14,738 nucleotides of DNA from Patescibacteria group bacterium (GTDB lineage: Bacteria; Patescibacteriota; Microgenomatia; UBA10105; UBA927). Under the pieces are notes generated by a model. That model did no database searches. It had not been told where the DNA came from and was given only the letters and a program-made list of their open reading frames with translations. Below are positions 1 to 5,536 of the stretch, piece by piece. Location of the stretch: positions 20,681-35,418 of the forward strand of contig DPYI01000042.1 in the NCBI GenBank assembly GCA_003545435.1. Direction: 5' to 3'. The position numbers were made by a program, and so were the translations under genes. Every line of letters starts with the position of its first letter. The first letter of the stretch is position 1.

Positions 1-72
1 GCCCGCCTACGCTTCCTTTGAGCCTTTTCACTACTATTCGTAGACGGCTCAAAGAGCGCGTGAGCGGCGGGC
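1..72. repeat. Long imperfect hairpin upstream of ssrA
   Basis: Three nested paired segments are visible: GCCCGCC (1-7) with GGCGGGC (66-72), ACGC (9-12) with GCGT, and CTTTGAGCC (16-24) with GGCTCAAAG (46-54). They enclose a loop of about 21 bases. No T-tract follows, so it is not a standard intrinsic terminator on the + strand. It may belong to the 3' end of an upstream gene outside the window, or be one of the palindromic repeats that fill intergenic DNA here. I see no gene in 1-116. Confidence 0.6.
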
Positions 73-75
73 ATA

Positions 76-113
76 AGTGACACTATGCTCGTTATCACTC
101 GTTGAGTGTCACT
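76..113. repeat. Hairpin immediately 5' of ssrA
   Basis: AGTGACACT (76-84) pairs perfectly with AGTGTCACT (105-113), with a 20-base loop. The 3' arm ends three bases before the first base of the mature tmRNA. There is no convincing -10 box at the position expected for a start at 117. The tmRNA is therefore probably made as a longer precursor and its 5' end cut by RNase P, with this hairpin in the leader. That is inference. Confidence 0.5.
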
Positions 114-116
114 AAT

Positions 117-521
117 GGGGATGATCGGTTCGACAGATTGTTGCTCTTTAACACTGCAAGCCGACGTTGATGGATCGTCGTAAAAGAACTATCAAACACT
201 AACTGCTGACAACGTCATCAGTAAACTCGAGGCAAAACTTGCTTCTTTGGAAGCTCGATTAGCTTTGAGGGGTCGACAATTCGCGTTCGCGCGAGCCTAA
301 GACCCGTCCTCTATTTCTTTATTCCGGTGAAGGATAGAAGGGCGTAAAACCAGCCGGAACGTCAGAAGTCGGATGACCAGCCGATTTTGGAGTAATCCAT
401 TTGGTCAACCCTTTCTAGAAATATTTGTCTGTTCTTTTTTCTGGAAAGAATCAAACAGACTATGCTTGTAGATGTGTTTTGAACAATAGTTTGGACCCGA
501 GCTCAACACTCGGCATCTCCA
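117..521 (+). ncRNA. ssrA: Transfer-messenger RNA (tmRNA)
   Basis: tmRNA rescues ribosomes stalled on broken mRNA and adds a degradation tag, working with SmpB. The 5' end GGGGATG pairs with CATCTCC (514-520) as the alanine-tRNA-like acceptor stem, with one G-U pair. The conserved GGTTCGACA follows at 128-136. A pseudoknot-1 stem is visible as CGACG (162-166) with CGTCG (176-180). The T-stem CCGAG/CTCGG (497-501/509-513) closes a seven-base loop, CTCAACA, which has C where the T-loop usually begins with T. The discriminator is A521 and the DNA continues CAG, so CCA must be added after transcription. The tag frame (205-300) ends inside a stem formed by about 267-274 with 301-311, where helix 5 normally lies. 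About 405 bases is a normal tmRNA length. The ends are well supported by the acceptor pairing. Confidence 0.95.
205..300 (+). other. Predicted tmRNA tag-peptide reading frame (31 codons plus TAA)
   Basis: The sequence ACTAACT-GCT-GAC-AAC has the layout of a tmRNA resume site (compare TAGTC-GCA-AAC in Escherichia coli). From GCT at 205 the frame stays open for 31 codons to TAA at 298-300. The peptide begins ADNVISKLEAK and ends RQFAFARA. The other two frames fail: one stops after 19 codons and the other almost at once. Typical tags are about 8-15 residues and end in ALAA or a similar hydrophobic run, so this one is long and ends ARA. Residues I5, L8, L12, L15 and L19 form an exact 3-4-3-4 heptad spacing. 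The resume codon is inferred by analogy. Confidence 0.7.
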
Positions 522-762
522 CAGCCAGTTGCTGAGCCAAAAGGCTCAGCTTACTGCTGTGGATGCCGCGTAATCGCGGCGCCACAGTGAGTTTACTCAA
601 ATATGTCCCGCAAAGCGGGACGCCACAGCCATTTGTTTTTGAAGGCTCAGCTTACTGCTGTGGCAGTGAGTACACTGCATCCTCAGGAATAATGCTTTTC
701 GCTTAAGAAGCGAATCTCAAACTCCTGCGGAGATGTCCCGACGTAACGTCGGGACGCCACAG
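519..762. repeat. Mosaic of palindromic modules after ssrA
   Basis: At least seven hairpins lie back to back. CCACAGC...GCTGTGG (519-562) is a roughly 20-bp imperfect stem whose left arm uses the last bases of ssrA. Three modules of the form ATG-[stem-loop]-GCCACAG follow: 563-587 (GCCGCG/CGCGGC), 603-628 (GTCCCGC/GCGGGAC) and 733-762 (GTCCCGACGT/ACGTCGGGAC). The 20-mer GGCTCAGCTTACTGCTGTGG occurs at 543-562 and again at 644-663. Further hairpins are GCAGTG/CACTGC (663-678), TTCGCTT/AAGCGAA (698-714) and CTCC/GGAG (722-732). No transposase or spacer-like unique segments are present. It resembles REP/BIME-type intergenic repeats. An ATG at 733 opens into the next gene's frame but lies in the repeat, so I do not use it as a start. 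Confidence 0.85.
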
Positions 763-807
763 CAAGAGTTTAATGGTAATACATTCATTAAATACAAAGG
801 AGTAAAT

Positions 808-1041
808 ATGGCACCAGAATATAACTTCAGCGAATTAACTAATGAAGAGTTGGAGCAGATAATGGCTGCAGGAGAAACGGGAGCGGGTTATATCCCTTTT
901 CAACAAGCTGCTGCCTTAAGATTGAACAGGGTTGGGAGAACCGAAGCTCAAAAAAGGTTAGCATCAGATCAAGAAAAATGGATATTCGACTTACCAGAGG
1001 CAGTAATCGCAAATTTAAATCGAATTATTGGGAAAAGATAA
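808..1041 (+). CDS. Hypothetical 77-residue protein
   Basis: I do not recognise this family. The start is fixed by a strong Shine-Dalgarno site, AAAGGAG (796-802), five bases before ATG at 808. This is one of only two good ribosome binding sites in the window. An upstream in-frame ATG at 733 lies inside a palindromic repeat and would add 25 residues of repeat translation, so it is rejected. The protein is mixed-charge and soluble-looking, with no signal peptide, membrane segment or cysteine. The N-terminal half, with FSELTNEELEQIM, looks helical, as does the C-terminal LPEAVIANLNRIIG. The gene stands alone between two blocks of palindromic repeats (519-762 and 1103-1214). The clear ribosome binding site and sensible composition suggest a real gene; the function is unknown. 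Confidence 0.6.
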   Translation: MAPEYNFSELTNEELEQIMAAGETGAGYIPFQQAAALRLNRVGRTEAQKRLASDQEKWIFDLPEAVIANLNRIIGKR

Positions 1042-1102
1042 CGTTTTTGGCACTTTATGTCTTTTGAAATATCCTCTAAATTCCTTTAATCTGTCTTAGG
1101 GA

Positions 1103-1214
1103 TACTGCGAAGCAGTAATTCCCCGCGGCTTGCCGCGTCATCCCTGACTTGATCAGGGATCTAGAGATTCCTGCTTTCGCAGGAATGACAGATACCTCGC
1201 AGCTTGCTGCGAGG
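1103..1214. repeat. Five consecutive hairpins (REP-like intergenic repeats)
   Basis: Perfect stems follow one another: TACTGC/GCAGTA (1103-1117), CGCGGC/GCCGCG (1124-1137), TCCCTGA/TCAGGGA (1141-1159), ATTCCTGC/GCAGGAAT (1167-1186) and CCTCGCAGC/GCTGCGAGG (1195-1214). The fourth, with its TTTCGCAGGAATGAC context, is a palindrome I know from the intergenic DNA of many unrelated bacteria. Its false translations (ending CHSCESRNL or similar) are familiar in databases. No run of T follows, so these are better called dispersed palindromes than a terminator. Confidence 0.85.
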
Positions 1215-1246
1215 AGGTTCATAAATCATTATGATATGCTCGATGT

Positions 1247-1951
1247 ATGCACCTTCTCGATCTCCTTTTCCCCAAACGGTGCTTAGGTTGCGGGAAGTGG
1301 GGGAGATACATTTGCCTTTCATGTTTTCATTCCATAAAGCTATTACCATATCTCAAATGCCCTGTGTGTGAACGTCCGGCAGTTGACGGCATGACGCATC
1401 CCCGATGCCGGACAAAATACACGCTTGACGGCCTCACCAGTTTTTTCCGCTACGACGGGGTCATAAAAAAAGCAATTAAAACCATAAAATACCGCTATGT
1501 TACTGATATCGTTACAGAAGTGATTGACGTTATTCCCAACTCTTCGTTTTCAATTTTTCAAAACATTCTTAATTCTAAATTCTTAATTATGAATTGTATT
1601 TTAGTACCCATCCCTCTCCATCCATCCCGTTACAGATCCAGAGGATTTAACCAGGCAGAAGTGATTGCAAGCGCGTTGAGCAAACGATTGGATATTCCCG
1701 TTAATACAACATTATTGATTCGTACGGAAAAAACTACTCCGCAGGTAGAGATGAAGGATAGAGATAAAAGATTAATGAATATGAAAGGCGTTTTTACAGT
1801 AAAGAACAATTCTTCGATGTTGCGATGTAACAATGTAACGATCTTGCTAATAGACGACGTCTTCACCACAGGCGCCACTCTTCGCTCCGCCGCATCCGTT
1901 TTTAAACACGCAGGCGCACCGTTTGTCTGGGGAATAACAATAGCGCAATAA
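1247..1951 (+). CDS. comF: ComF-family phosphoribosyltransferase-like protein
   Basis: ComF proteins combine an N-terminal zinc finger with a phosphoribosyltransferase fold. In competent bacteria they are needed to take up transforming DNA. At 234 residues the length is normal. Zinc-type cysteines are C12, C15, C23, C26, C38, C41 and C54. The signature YRSRGFNQAE is at 129-138, and the PRPP-binding loop LIDDVFTTGAT is at 201-211 with its acidic pair. The start at 1247 gives the usual LFPKRCLGCG opening; no Shine-Dalgarno is near it. A TATGAT (1230-1235) lies 11 bases upstream, so the mRNA may be nearly leaderless. Residues 97-117, just before the PIPLHPSR motif, are encoded by very AT-rich, partly palindromic DNA (about 1565-1595) unlike the rest of the gene. 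Confidence 0.93.
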   Translation: MHLLDLLFPKRCLGCGKWGRYICLSCFHSIKLLPYLKCPVCERPAVDGMTHPRCRTKYTLDGLTSFFRYDGVIKKAIKTIKYRYVTDIVTEVIDVIPNSSFSIFQNILNSKFLIMNCILVPIPLHPSRYRSRGFNQAEVIASALSKRLDIPVNTTLLIRTEKTTPQVEMKDRDKRLMNMKGVFTVKNNSSMLRCNNVTILLIDDVFTTGATLRSAASVFKHAGAPFVWGITIAQ

Positions 1952-1965
1952 CATCCCTACATTAC

Positions 1966-2009
1966 ACCTACATTATCTCATATGCACGTGCATATGAGAT
2001 AATGTAGGT
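1966..2009. repeat. 44-bp perfect palindrome between comF and thiN
   Basis: The two 22-base halves (1966-1987 and 1988-2009) are exact reverse complements, centred on CAC|GTG, with no spacer. The left arm begins ACCTACATTATCTCATATGC. CCTACATTA also occurs once more just upstream (1956-1964), so the left edge is partly duplicated. There is no T-tract on either side. In RNA it would form a stem of about 20 bp with a four-base loop. It may stop or protect transcripts ending at comF, but neither role is shown by the sequence. Confidence 0.9.
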
Positions 2010-2045
2010 TCTCGAGCAGAAAAATGGTTAATATGCATTTTTATG

Positions 2046-2054
2046 TGGTAGGAT
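2046..2054 (+). promoter_or_regulatory. Extended -10 promoter of the thiamine pyrophosphokinase gene
   Basis: TGGTAGGAT fits the TGnTATAAT extended -10 pattern with two mismatches. Transcription would start near 2061, only a few bases before ATG at 2064, giving a leaderless or nearly leaderless mRNA. No ribosome binding site is present, which is consistent. Confidence 0.45.
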
Positions 2055-2063
2055 ACGAGCATT

Positions 2064-2708
2064 ATGAAAAGGAAAACCATTGCTCTGGTTGCCCATAGTA
2101 ATGTTGAGTGGATTTCGAAAGCTGATTTAATATCCTATTCGTTTCTTATCGGTGTTGACCGTGCCGCGTATGTGTTATTGAAGCTTGGAATATCCGTTGA
2201 TTTAGCGATCGGTGATTTTGATTCAGTCACAAAAAAGGAAATGAATGAAATCCGAACGAGAATCTCAACGATTAAACAATATCCACAGGAAAAAGACCAA
2301 ACGGATTTGGAGCTTGCAGTCACATACGCGCTCACAATTCATCCCGAAGAGATTGCGCTGTTTGGAGTGACCGGAGGCAGGCTTGATCAATCTCTAGCCG
2401 CGCTTCATTTATTACGGACAATTCATGAACACAAATGTCGGGCGAGTGTAAGAGACGAACACAACTTTATGGCTCTCGTTAGCGGGAAATACCAAATACC
2501 AAAAACAAAAGATTTTCCATATCTATCTATTCTTCCGGCAACGGATGAAATTATTGTTACGATTAAAGGATGTAAATATCCTTTGGAAAAATACCGTATG
2601 GAAAAGGGGACGACATTAGGGGTAAGTAATGTCATCATTTCCGATTTTGCGGATATTTCGGTCCACAAGGGAACAGCGTATTGTGTTCTCTCAAGAGACC
2701 GGGAATAG
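2064..2708 (+). CDS. thiN: Thiamine pyrophosphokinase (thiamine diphosphokinase)
   Basis: This enzyme transfers pyrophosphate from ATP to thiamine, making the cofactor thiamine diphosphate from salvaged thiamine. The family motifs appear in order: GVDRAA (30-35), GDFDS (50-54, the acidic metal/ATP site), EKDQTDLE (76-83), and GVTGGRLDQS (101-110). The C-terminal half is beta-rich and ends near the normal family length of about 210-220 residues. The start at 2064 is chosen because it follows an extended -10 at the distance of a leaderless start, and no in-frame alternative with a ribosome binding site exists. The gene is alone on its transcript, separated from comF by a perfect palindrome. No thiamine biosynthesis gene is nearby, which fits a scavenging lifestyle (inference). 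Confidence 0.92.
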   Translation: MKRKTIALVAHSNVEWISKADLISYSFLIGVDRAAYVLLKLGISVDLAIGDFDSVTKKEMNEIRTRISTIKQYPQEKDQTDLELAVTYALTIHPEEIALFGVTGGRLDQSLAALHLLRTIHEHKCRASVRDEHNFMALVSGKYQIPKTKDFPYLSILPATDEIIVTIKGCKYPLEKYRMEKGTTLGVSNVIISDFADISVHKGTAYCVLSRDRE

Positions 2709-2901
2709 CTACCTATGTAATTTCTCCGGTTTATTTTTGCTGGAGCATACGAGTTGGGAATTCTTATGTCCCTTAGTCCTCTATACTCCTAGCTGAGTAT
2801 TGTATCAAATTTGAATGAACTTCGTGTCCCGTAGTCGTGGCTAAATGCCTGCACTGAGCGAAGTCGAAGTGAGACAAATAAGACAGTATAAAAAGGTCAT
2901 C
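2709..2901. other. Intergenic stretch with small hairpins, no gene seen
   Basis: This stretch holds a CTCCGG/CTGGAG stem just after thiN (about 2724-2745), a hairpin ATACTC/GAGTAT (2783-2800), two related segments with TGTCCC-TAGTC cores, and a CACTGAGCGAAGTCGAAGTG-type palindromic repeat (about 2853-2872). No ORF with credible start signals was found. Confidence 0.6.
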
Positions 2902-2930
2902 TTGCAATTTTTACCAATCTAGCCTATAAT
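2902..2930 (+). promoter_or_regulatory. Consensus promoter of the radical SAM gene cluster
   Basis: A -35 box TTGCAA (2902-2907) is followed by exactly 17 bases and a perfect -10 box TATAAT (2925-2930). This is the best -35/-10 promoter in the window; most others here rely on an extended -10. Transcription should start around 2937, so the RNA would enter the terminator-like hairpin at 2942 almost at once. Confidence 0.8.
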
Positions 2931-2941
2931 ATAATAATCGT

Positions 2942-2972
2942 TAAGCTGGACTAGTTTCCAGCTTATTTTTTT
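2942..2972 (+). terminator. Intrinsic-terminator-like leader hairpin abutting a start codon
   Basis: TAAGCTGGA (2942-2950) pairs perfectly with TCCAGCTTA (2957-2965) around the loop CTAGTT, and seven T residues (2966-2972) follow. ATG at 2973 comes directly after the last T. This is the complete layout of a rho-independent terminator, placed about 5 bases after the expected transcription start. Either most transcripts end as an RNA of about 36 bases, or the hairpin controls translation from 2973 or from the later ATG at 3024. No T-box, riboswitch aptamer or leader peptide is visible. Confidence 0.7.
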
Positions 2973-4364
2973 ATGCAACAAAAAGAACTAATTTCAGGTT
3001 TAAATCTGTTGAGTAATGCCGATATGGTCTTGGTCAATTCTCCATTGAGAGACTATGGGCAGAGACCGAAAGATGATTATGAAGTGCTGCCTCCGATGGG
3101 GTTAGCGTATATTGCCACCCATGCAGCTCAACATGGTCATAATGTCGGGTTAATTGATGCGGAACATCACGGCCTGGAACAAGCAAGATTAGCAAGCATG
3201 GTTAATAACTTGAATCCAAGGTACGTAGGAATAAACGTTTTTACTCCAACTCGAACTCAGGCTTTACGTTTTGCTGAACAATTGACTCCTGACCTTCTCT
3301 TGATTATTGGCGGACCGCATGCAACAACATTGACGGAAAGAACGTTACGGGAATTCTCAGAAGTTCACAGCAAAGTGATCCTCATTCGAAGTGAAGCAGA
3401 AATCGCCGTCACTGCGCTTTTGGACGGTAAAAGAGCAGAACAAATACCAGGGGCATTTTGGTTGGAAAACGGACGCCTCAGTTACACCCCAGGGTTATCT
3501 GTTCCCAACAATTTGGACGAATTACCGCAATTAAGCAGAAAATTTTTAGCCAATGATCCGTCCGTTGATCGTCATACTGGTCGAATTGAATCGCGTGTAT
3601 TAACCTCAAGAGGGTGTCCATTTAATTGCACTATCTGTGCTGGGGCAAGAGATGTTTTAGATTTACCAGTGAGAAACAGAAACGCCCAAAATGTCGCTCA
3701 AGAAATACAAGGATTAGTTACTGATGATAATGTACAATCAATCCGATTTGTTGACGATCTATTTATCGCAAGTGAAAAACGGGTCAGATCCATTCTTGAT
3801 GCTATGAATAATGTCGGAATTTCGAATCTATTTTGGGATTCAACAGGCAGAGCGAGTATTTTAGCGAAATTCAGTCCCGACTTATTTGACTATCTCAAGG
3901 CTAATGGCGCTAGTGAAATCGCACTCGGAATTGAATCGAGGTCAGAACGATTAAGGAAAAGGATTAACAAACAGGCTAGCCTGCTGGAAATTGAAAAAAG
4001 TGTCAATGAATTAACCCGCAGAGGAATTAAAGTAAAGGGGTATTTCGTTATTGGAATTCCAACCGAAACTCGAGCTGAAACTTTGAGTACATTAGATTTT
4101 GCTAAACAACTTTCTCAAGATCATGTGGGTTTTTTCAGATCCAGCGTTTTTATCTTTCGTCCGTATCCTGCAACTGGTGAATGGAACTATTTGGTCAAAT
4201 CAGGTTTTTCAGAAGATGAATTATTGTCCATGCATGCTGAAGGTGAAGGTGAACGGGCAAAGCATGAGGTTTTGCCTACTCAACAGTTCGGTGAATGCAG
4301 TCCCGAAGAACTTGAAGGCTTGCTTTCACAACATGATATGTGGCAAACTAATTTTTTACACTAA
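2973..4364 (+). CDS. Radical SAM protein with B12-binding-like N-terminal domain
   Basis: Radical SAM enzymes cut S-adenosylmethionine with a 4Fe-4S cluster to make a radical. The cluster motif is C215-x3-C219-x2-C222 in SRGCPFNCTIC. Upstream is a Rossmann-like region of the cobalamin-binding type: MVLVNSPL, then PPMGLAYIATHAAQHGHNVGL, then a GGPHAT motif. I see no clear DxHxxG cobalamin-histidine motif. After the cluster come VDDLF, a GIESRSERLRKRINKQ segment and VKGYFVIGIPTET, all usual for the class. At 463 residues it lacks a long SPASM-type cysteine extension. ATG at 2973 directly follows a T-tract without a ribosome binding site; Met18 (3024) is another possible start and would place VLVNSPL at the N-terminus, as is common. 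It heads a tight + strand run of four ORFs. The substrate is unknown. Confidence 0.88.
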   Translation: MQQKELISGLNLLSNADMVLVNSPLRDYGQRPKDDYEVLPPMGLAYIATHAAQHGHNVGLIDAEHHGLEQARLASMVNNLNPRYVGINVFTPTRTQALRFAEQLTPDLLLIIGGPHATTLTERTLREFSEVHSKVILIRSEAEIAVTALLDGKRAEQIPGAFWLENGRLSYTPGLSVPNNLDELPQLSRKFLANDPSVDRHTGRIESRVLTSRGCPFNCTICAGARDVLDLPVRNRNAQNVAQEIQGLVTDDNVQSIRFVDDLFIASEKRVRSILDAMNNVGISNLFWDSTGRASILAKFSPDLFDYLKANGASEIALGIESRSERLRKRINKQASLLEIEKSVNELTRRGIKVKGYFVIGIPTETRAETLSTLDFAKQLSQDHVGFFRSSVFIFRPYPATGEWNYLVKSGFSEDELLSMHAEGEGERAKHEVLPTQQFGECSPEELEGLLSQHDMWQTNFLH

Positions 4365-4377
4365 TACTACGAGAGGC

Positions 4378-4602
4378 ATGGAACAACGACCACAACAGTT
4401 TCACCAAAATCCTGAAGTGAGGTTTTTTGAGCGTGAACTTCCAAGAGTCAATCTGGAATTTGCTCACAAGAAAAAACCATCGGGACTAAAGAAGGAACGA
4501 AGAAAAGGTAAATTACCGAATGAAATCCGTCACGATCAAAACGCTGCGATCGCGGTCGGCACGTGGAAAAAAAGAGGGAAAGAAAAAATAAAGACGAAAT
4601 AA
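4378..4602 (+). CDS. Small, very basic hypothetical protein (74 residues)
   Basis: I do not recognise this protein. It starts 13 bases after the radical SAM stop; GAGAGG (4371-4376) lies very close before the ATG. The frame is open far upstream inside the radical SAM gene, but that part is a shadow. The second half is dense in lysine and arginine (for example KKERRKGK and KKRGKEKIKTK), while the N-terminal third is rich in Gln, Glu and Phe/Arg (QRPQQFHQ, VRFFEREL). It has no cysteine or hydrophobic segment. This could be a nucleic-acid- or ribosome-binding protein, or a substrate or partner of the radical SAM enzyme; all three are guesses. It ends 4 bases before the next ATG, so co-transcription is very likely. 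Confidence 0.6.
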   Translation: MEQRPQQFHQNPEVRFFERELPRVNLEFAHKKKPSGLKKERRKGKLPNEIRHDQNAAIAVGTWKKRGKEKIKTK

Positions 4603-4606
4603 TTCT

Positions 4607-5149
4607 ATGTATTTGAATAAAGAACGAGTGAATGGGAACAACTGTATTCCTGCGGAGGAGCTCCCTGGATATTTATTGTCAGCACAAGGAGAATGGGATA
4701 AAAAGCCGGTGTATGGACCAAAAGCGAATGTTGAACGATTTCTGACGAGCGGAGCTGAATTTTTCCCTGACAAGTTAATAATCCCACGGGTGATAGTAGC
4801 AGCTGATGATACTGAAACTATCGAATCAATATTGATGAACGGAATAGAAACGAACCATTCCATGGGTATCCGCACGATTGCTGATAGACCAATTTTTAGC
4901 GGTGCGAAGCCTCAATGGGATTTGGGAATTGACACAACGGATAAAGCACAAAATTTCCTTCAAACGACGCTTCCCGCGTGGCGTATGGATGCCGCTTTAA
5001 ATAATTATCACATTGGACAGCTCATTCTCATGAGTAACCCGCCGCAAATCGGAACGAAAGAAGAGCATCTGAATCAATTCGTTTTTCGCCTCAGTTGGGA
5101 CTGCTTTAACTCATTAAATTGTCTGGAATCATGCTCATTAATGAAATGA
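4607..5149 (+). CDS. Hypothetical protein, first part of an overlapping or frameshifted pair
   Basis: I recognise no family in these 180 residues. The ORF begins 4 bases after the small basic gene. It appears globular and soluble, with motifs such as GPKANVERFL, PRVIVAADDTETIESIL, TTLPAWRMD and QLILMSNPPQIGTKEEHL. The last residues (about CFNSLNCLESCSLMK) look unlike the rest. Its TGA (5147-5149) overlaps an ATG at 5146 that opens the following ORF as ATGA. Either these are two translationally coupled genes, or a single gene of about 300 residues has lost one base near 5110-5140. Adding one base there would join the frames. I found no consensus -1 slippery heptamer at the junction. Confidence 0.6.
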   Translation: MYLNKERVNGNNCIPAEELPGYLLSAQGEWDKKPVYGPKANVERFLTSGAEFFPDKLIIPRVIVAADDTETIESILMNGIETNHSMGIRTIADRPIFSGAKPQWDLGIDTTDKAQNFLQTTLPAWRMDAALNNYHIGQLILMSNPPQIGTKEEHLNQFVFRLSWDCFNSLNCLESCSLMK

Positions 5150-5517
5150 CAATTGGTACCAACCGATTACGGGAGTTGGATCGACGTATGGAACAAGGAG
5201 ACGATCATGTCGTTCGTTTCCAATCGTTTTACCAACCAACAGGATTTTTGGACAGGACAGATCTGAAAATTGGTTCCGCCTATCAAGGCGATCCGAAACA
5301 CACAGATACAATCATGTCCGTTTTGAATACATTGGAGAATCAGATTAAAGATACAACAGTCCAGTTACTTCGGAGGCTAGATTTCTTTGCAGGGTTAGGG
5401 CTGAATATAGTTGAATTTCAAGGGTATGTCGATGAAAAAACTAACAACAAAAACATGTATATCTACGGACTTCGTGGTACAAATGATGATACTCGTACGG
5501 GACTTCGACGAAGCTAA
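5146..5517 (+). CDS. Hypothetical protein, second part of the overlapping pair
   Basis: This is an unrecognised protein of 123 residues from ATG 5146, which overlaps the previous stop as ATGA. The same frame can also start at ATG 5131 or TTG 5119; TAA at 5107-5109 closes it upstream. The composition is normal for a folded protein: an amphipathic start (NRLRELDRRMEQGDD), a middle with QSFYQPTGFLDRTDL, a helix MSVLNTLENQIKDTTVQLLRRLDFF, then strands ending in the NNKNMYIYGLRG region. It is 30 bases from the convergent methyltransferase gene. If the upstream gene is frameshifted, this is the C-terminal half of one protein; if not, the pair may form a complex. Function unknown. Confidence 0.55.
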   Translation: MTIGTNRLRELDRRMEQGDDHVVRFQSFYQPTGFLDRTDLKIGSAYQGDPKHTDTIMSVLNTLENQIKDTTVQLLRRLDFFAGLGLNIVEFQGYVDEKTNNKNMYIYGLRGTNDDTRTGLRRS

Positions 5518-5536
5518 CTCCAAGCGATATGTAAGT

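Noticed and set aside
519..762. CRISPR array
   Set aside because: Repeats are of unequal length, with no regular unique spacers and no cas genes nearby; the units are palindromic modules.
733..807. Extension of the 77-residue gene to an upstream ATG
   Set aside because: These codons lie in a palindromic module; the strong AAAGGAG site before ATG 808 marks the real start.
1161..1349. 62-codon - strand ORF ending CHSCESRNL
   Set aside because: It is the translation of the palindromic repeats at 1103-1214 and overlaps the well-supported comF start. This ending is a known artefact of such repeats.
4099..4377. Long N-terminal extension of the 74-residue protein
   Set aside because: This frame overlaps the conserved C-terminal part of the radical SAM gene and is a shadow.
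4378..4602. The 74-residue protein as a RiPP precursor of the radical SAM enzyme
   Set aside because: It has no Cys-rich or repeat-like core, no leader/core break and no transporter or peptidase nearby. It is kept only as a general partner hypothesis.
5147..5149. TGA read as glycine (Gracilibacteria-type code)
   Set aside because: murF ends in TGA exactly where the ddl ribosome binding site begins, so TGA acts as a stop.
5100..5150. Programmed -1 frameshift
   Set aside because: CTTTAAC and ATTAAAT near the junction do not fit the X XXY YYZ heptamer in the reading frame, and no clear downstream pseudoknot was seen.
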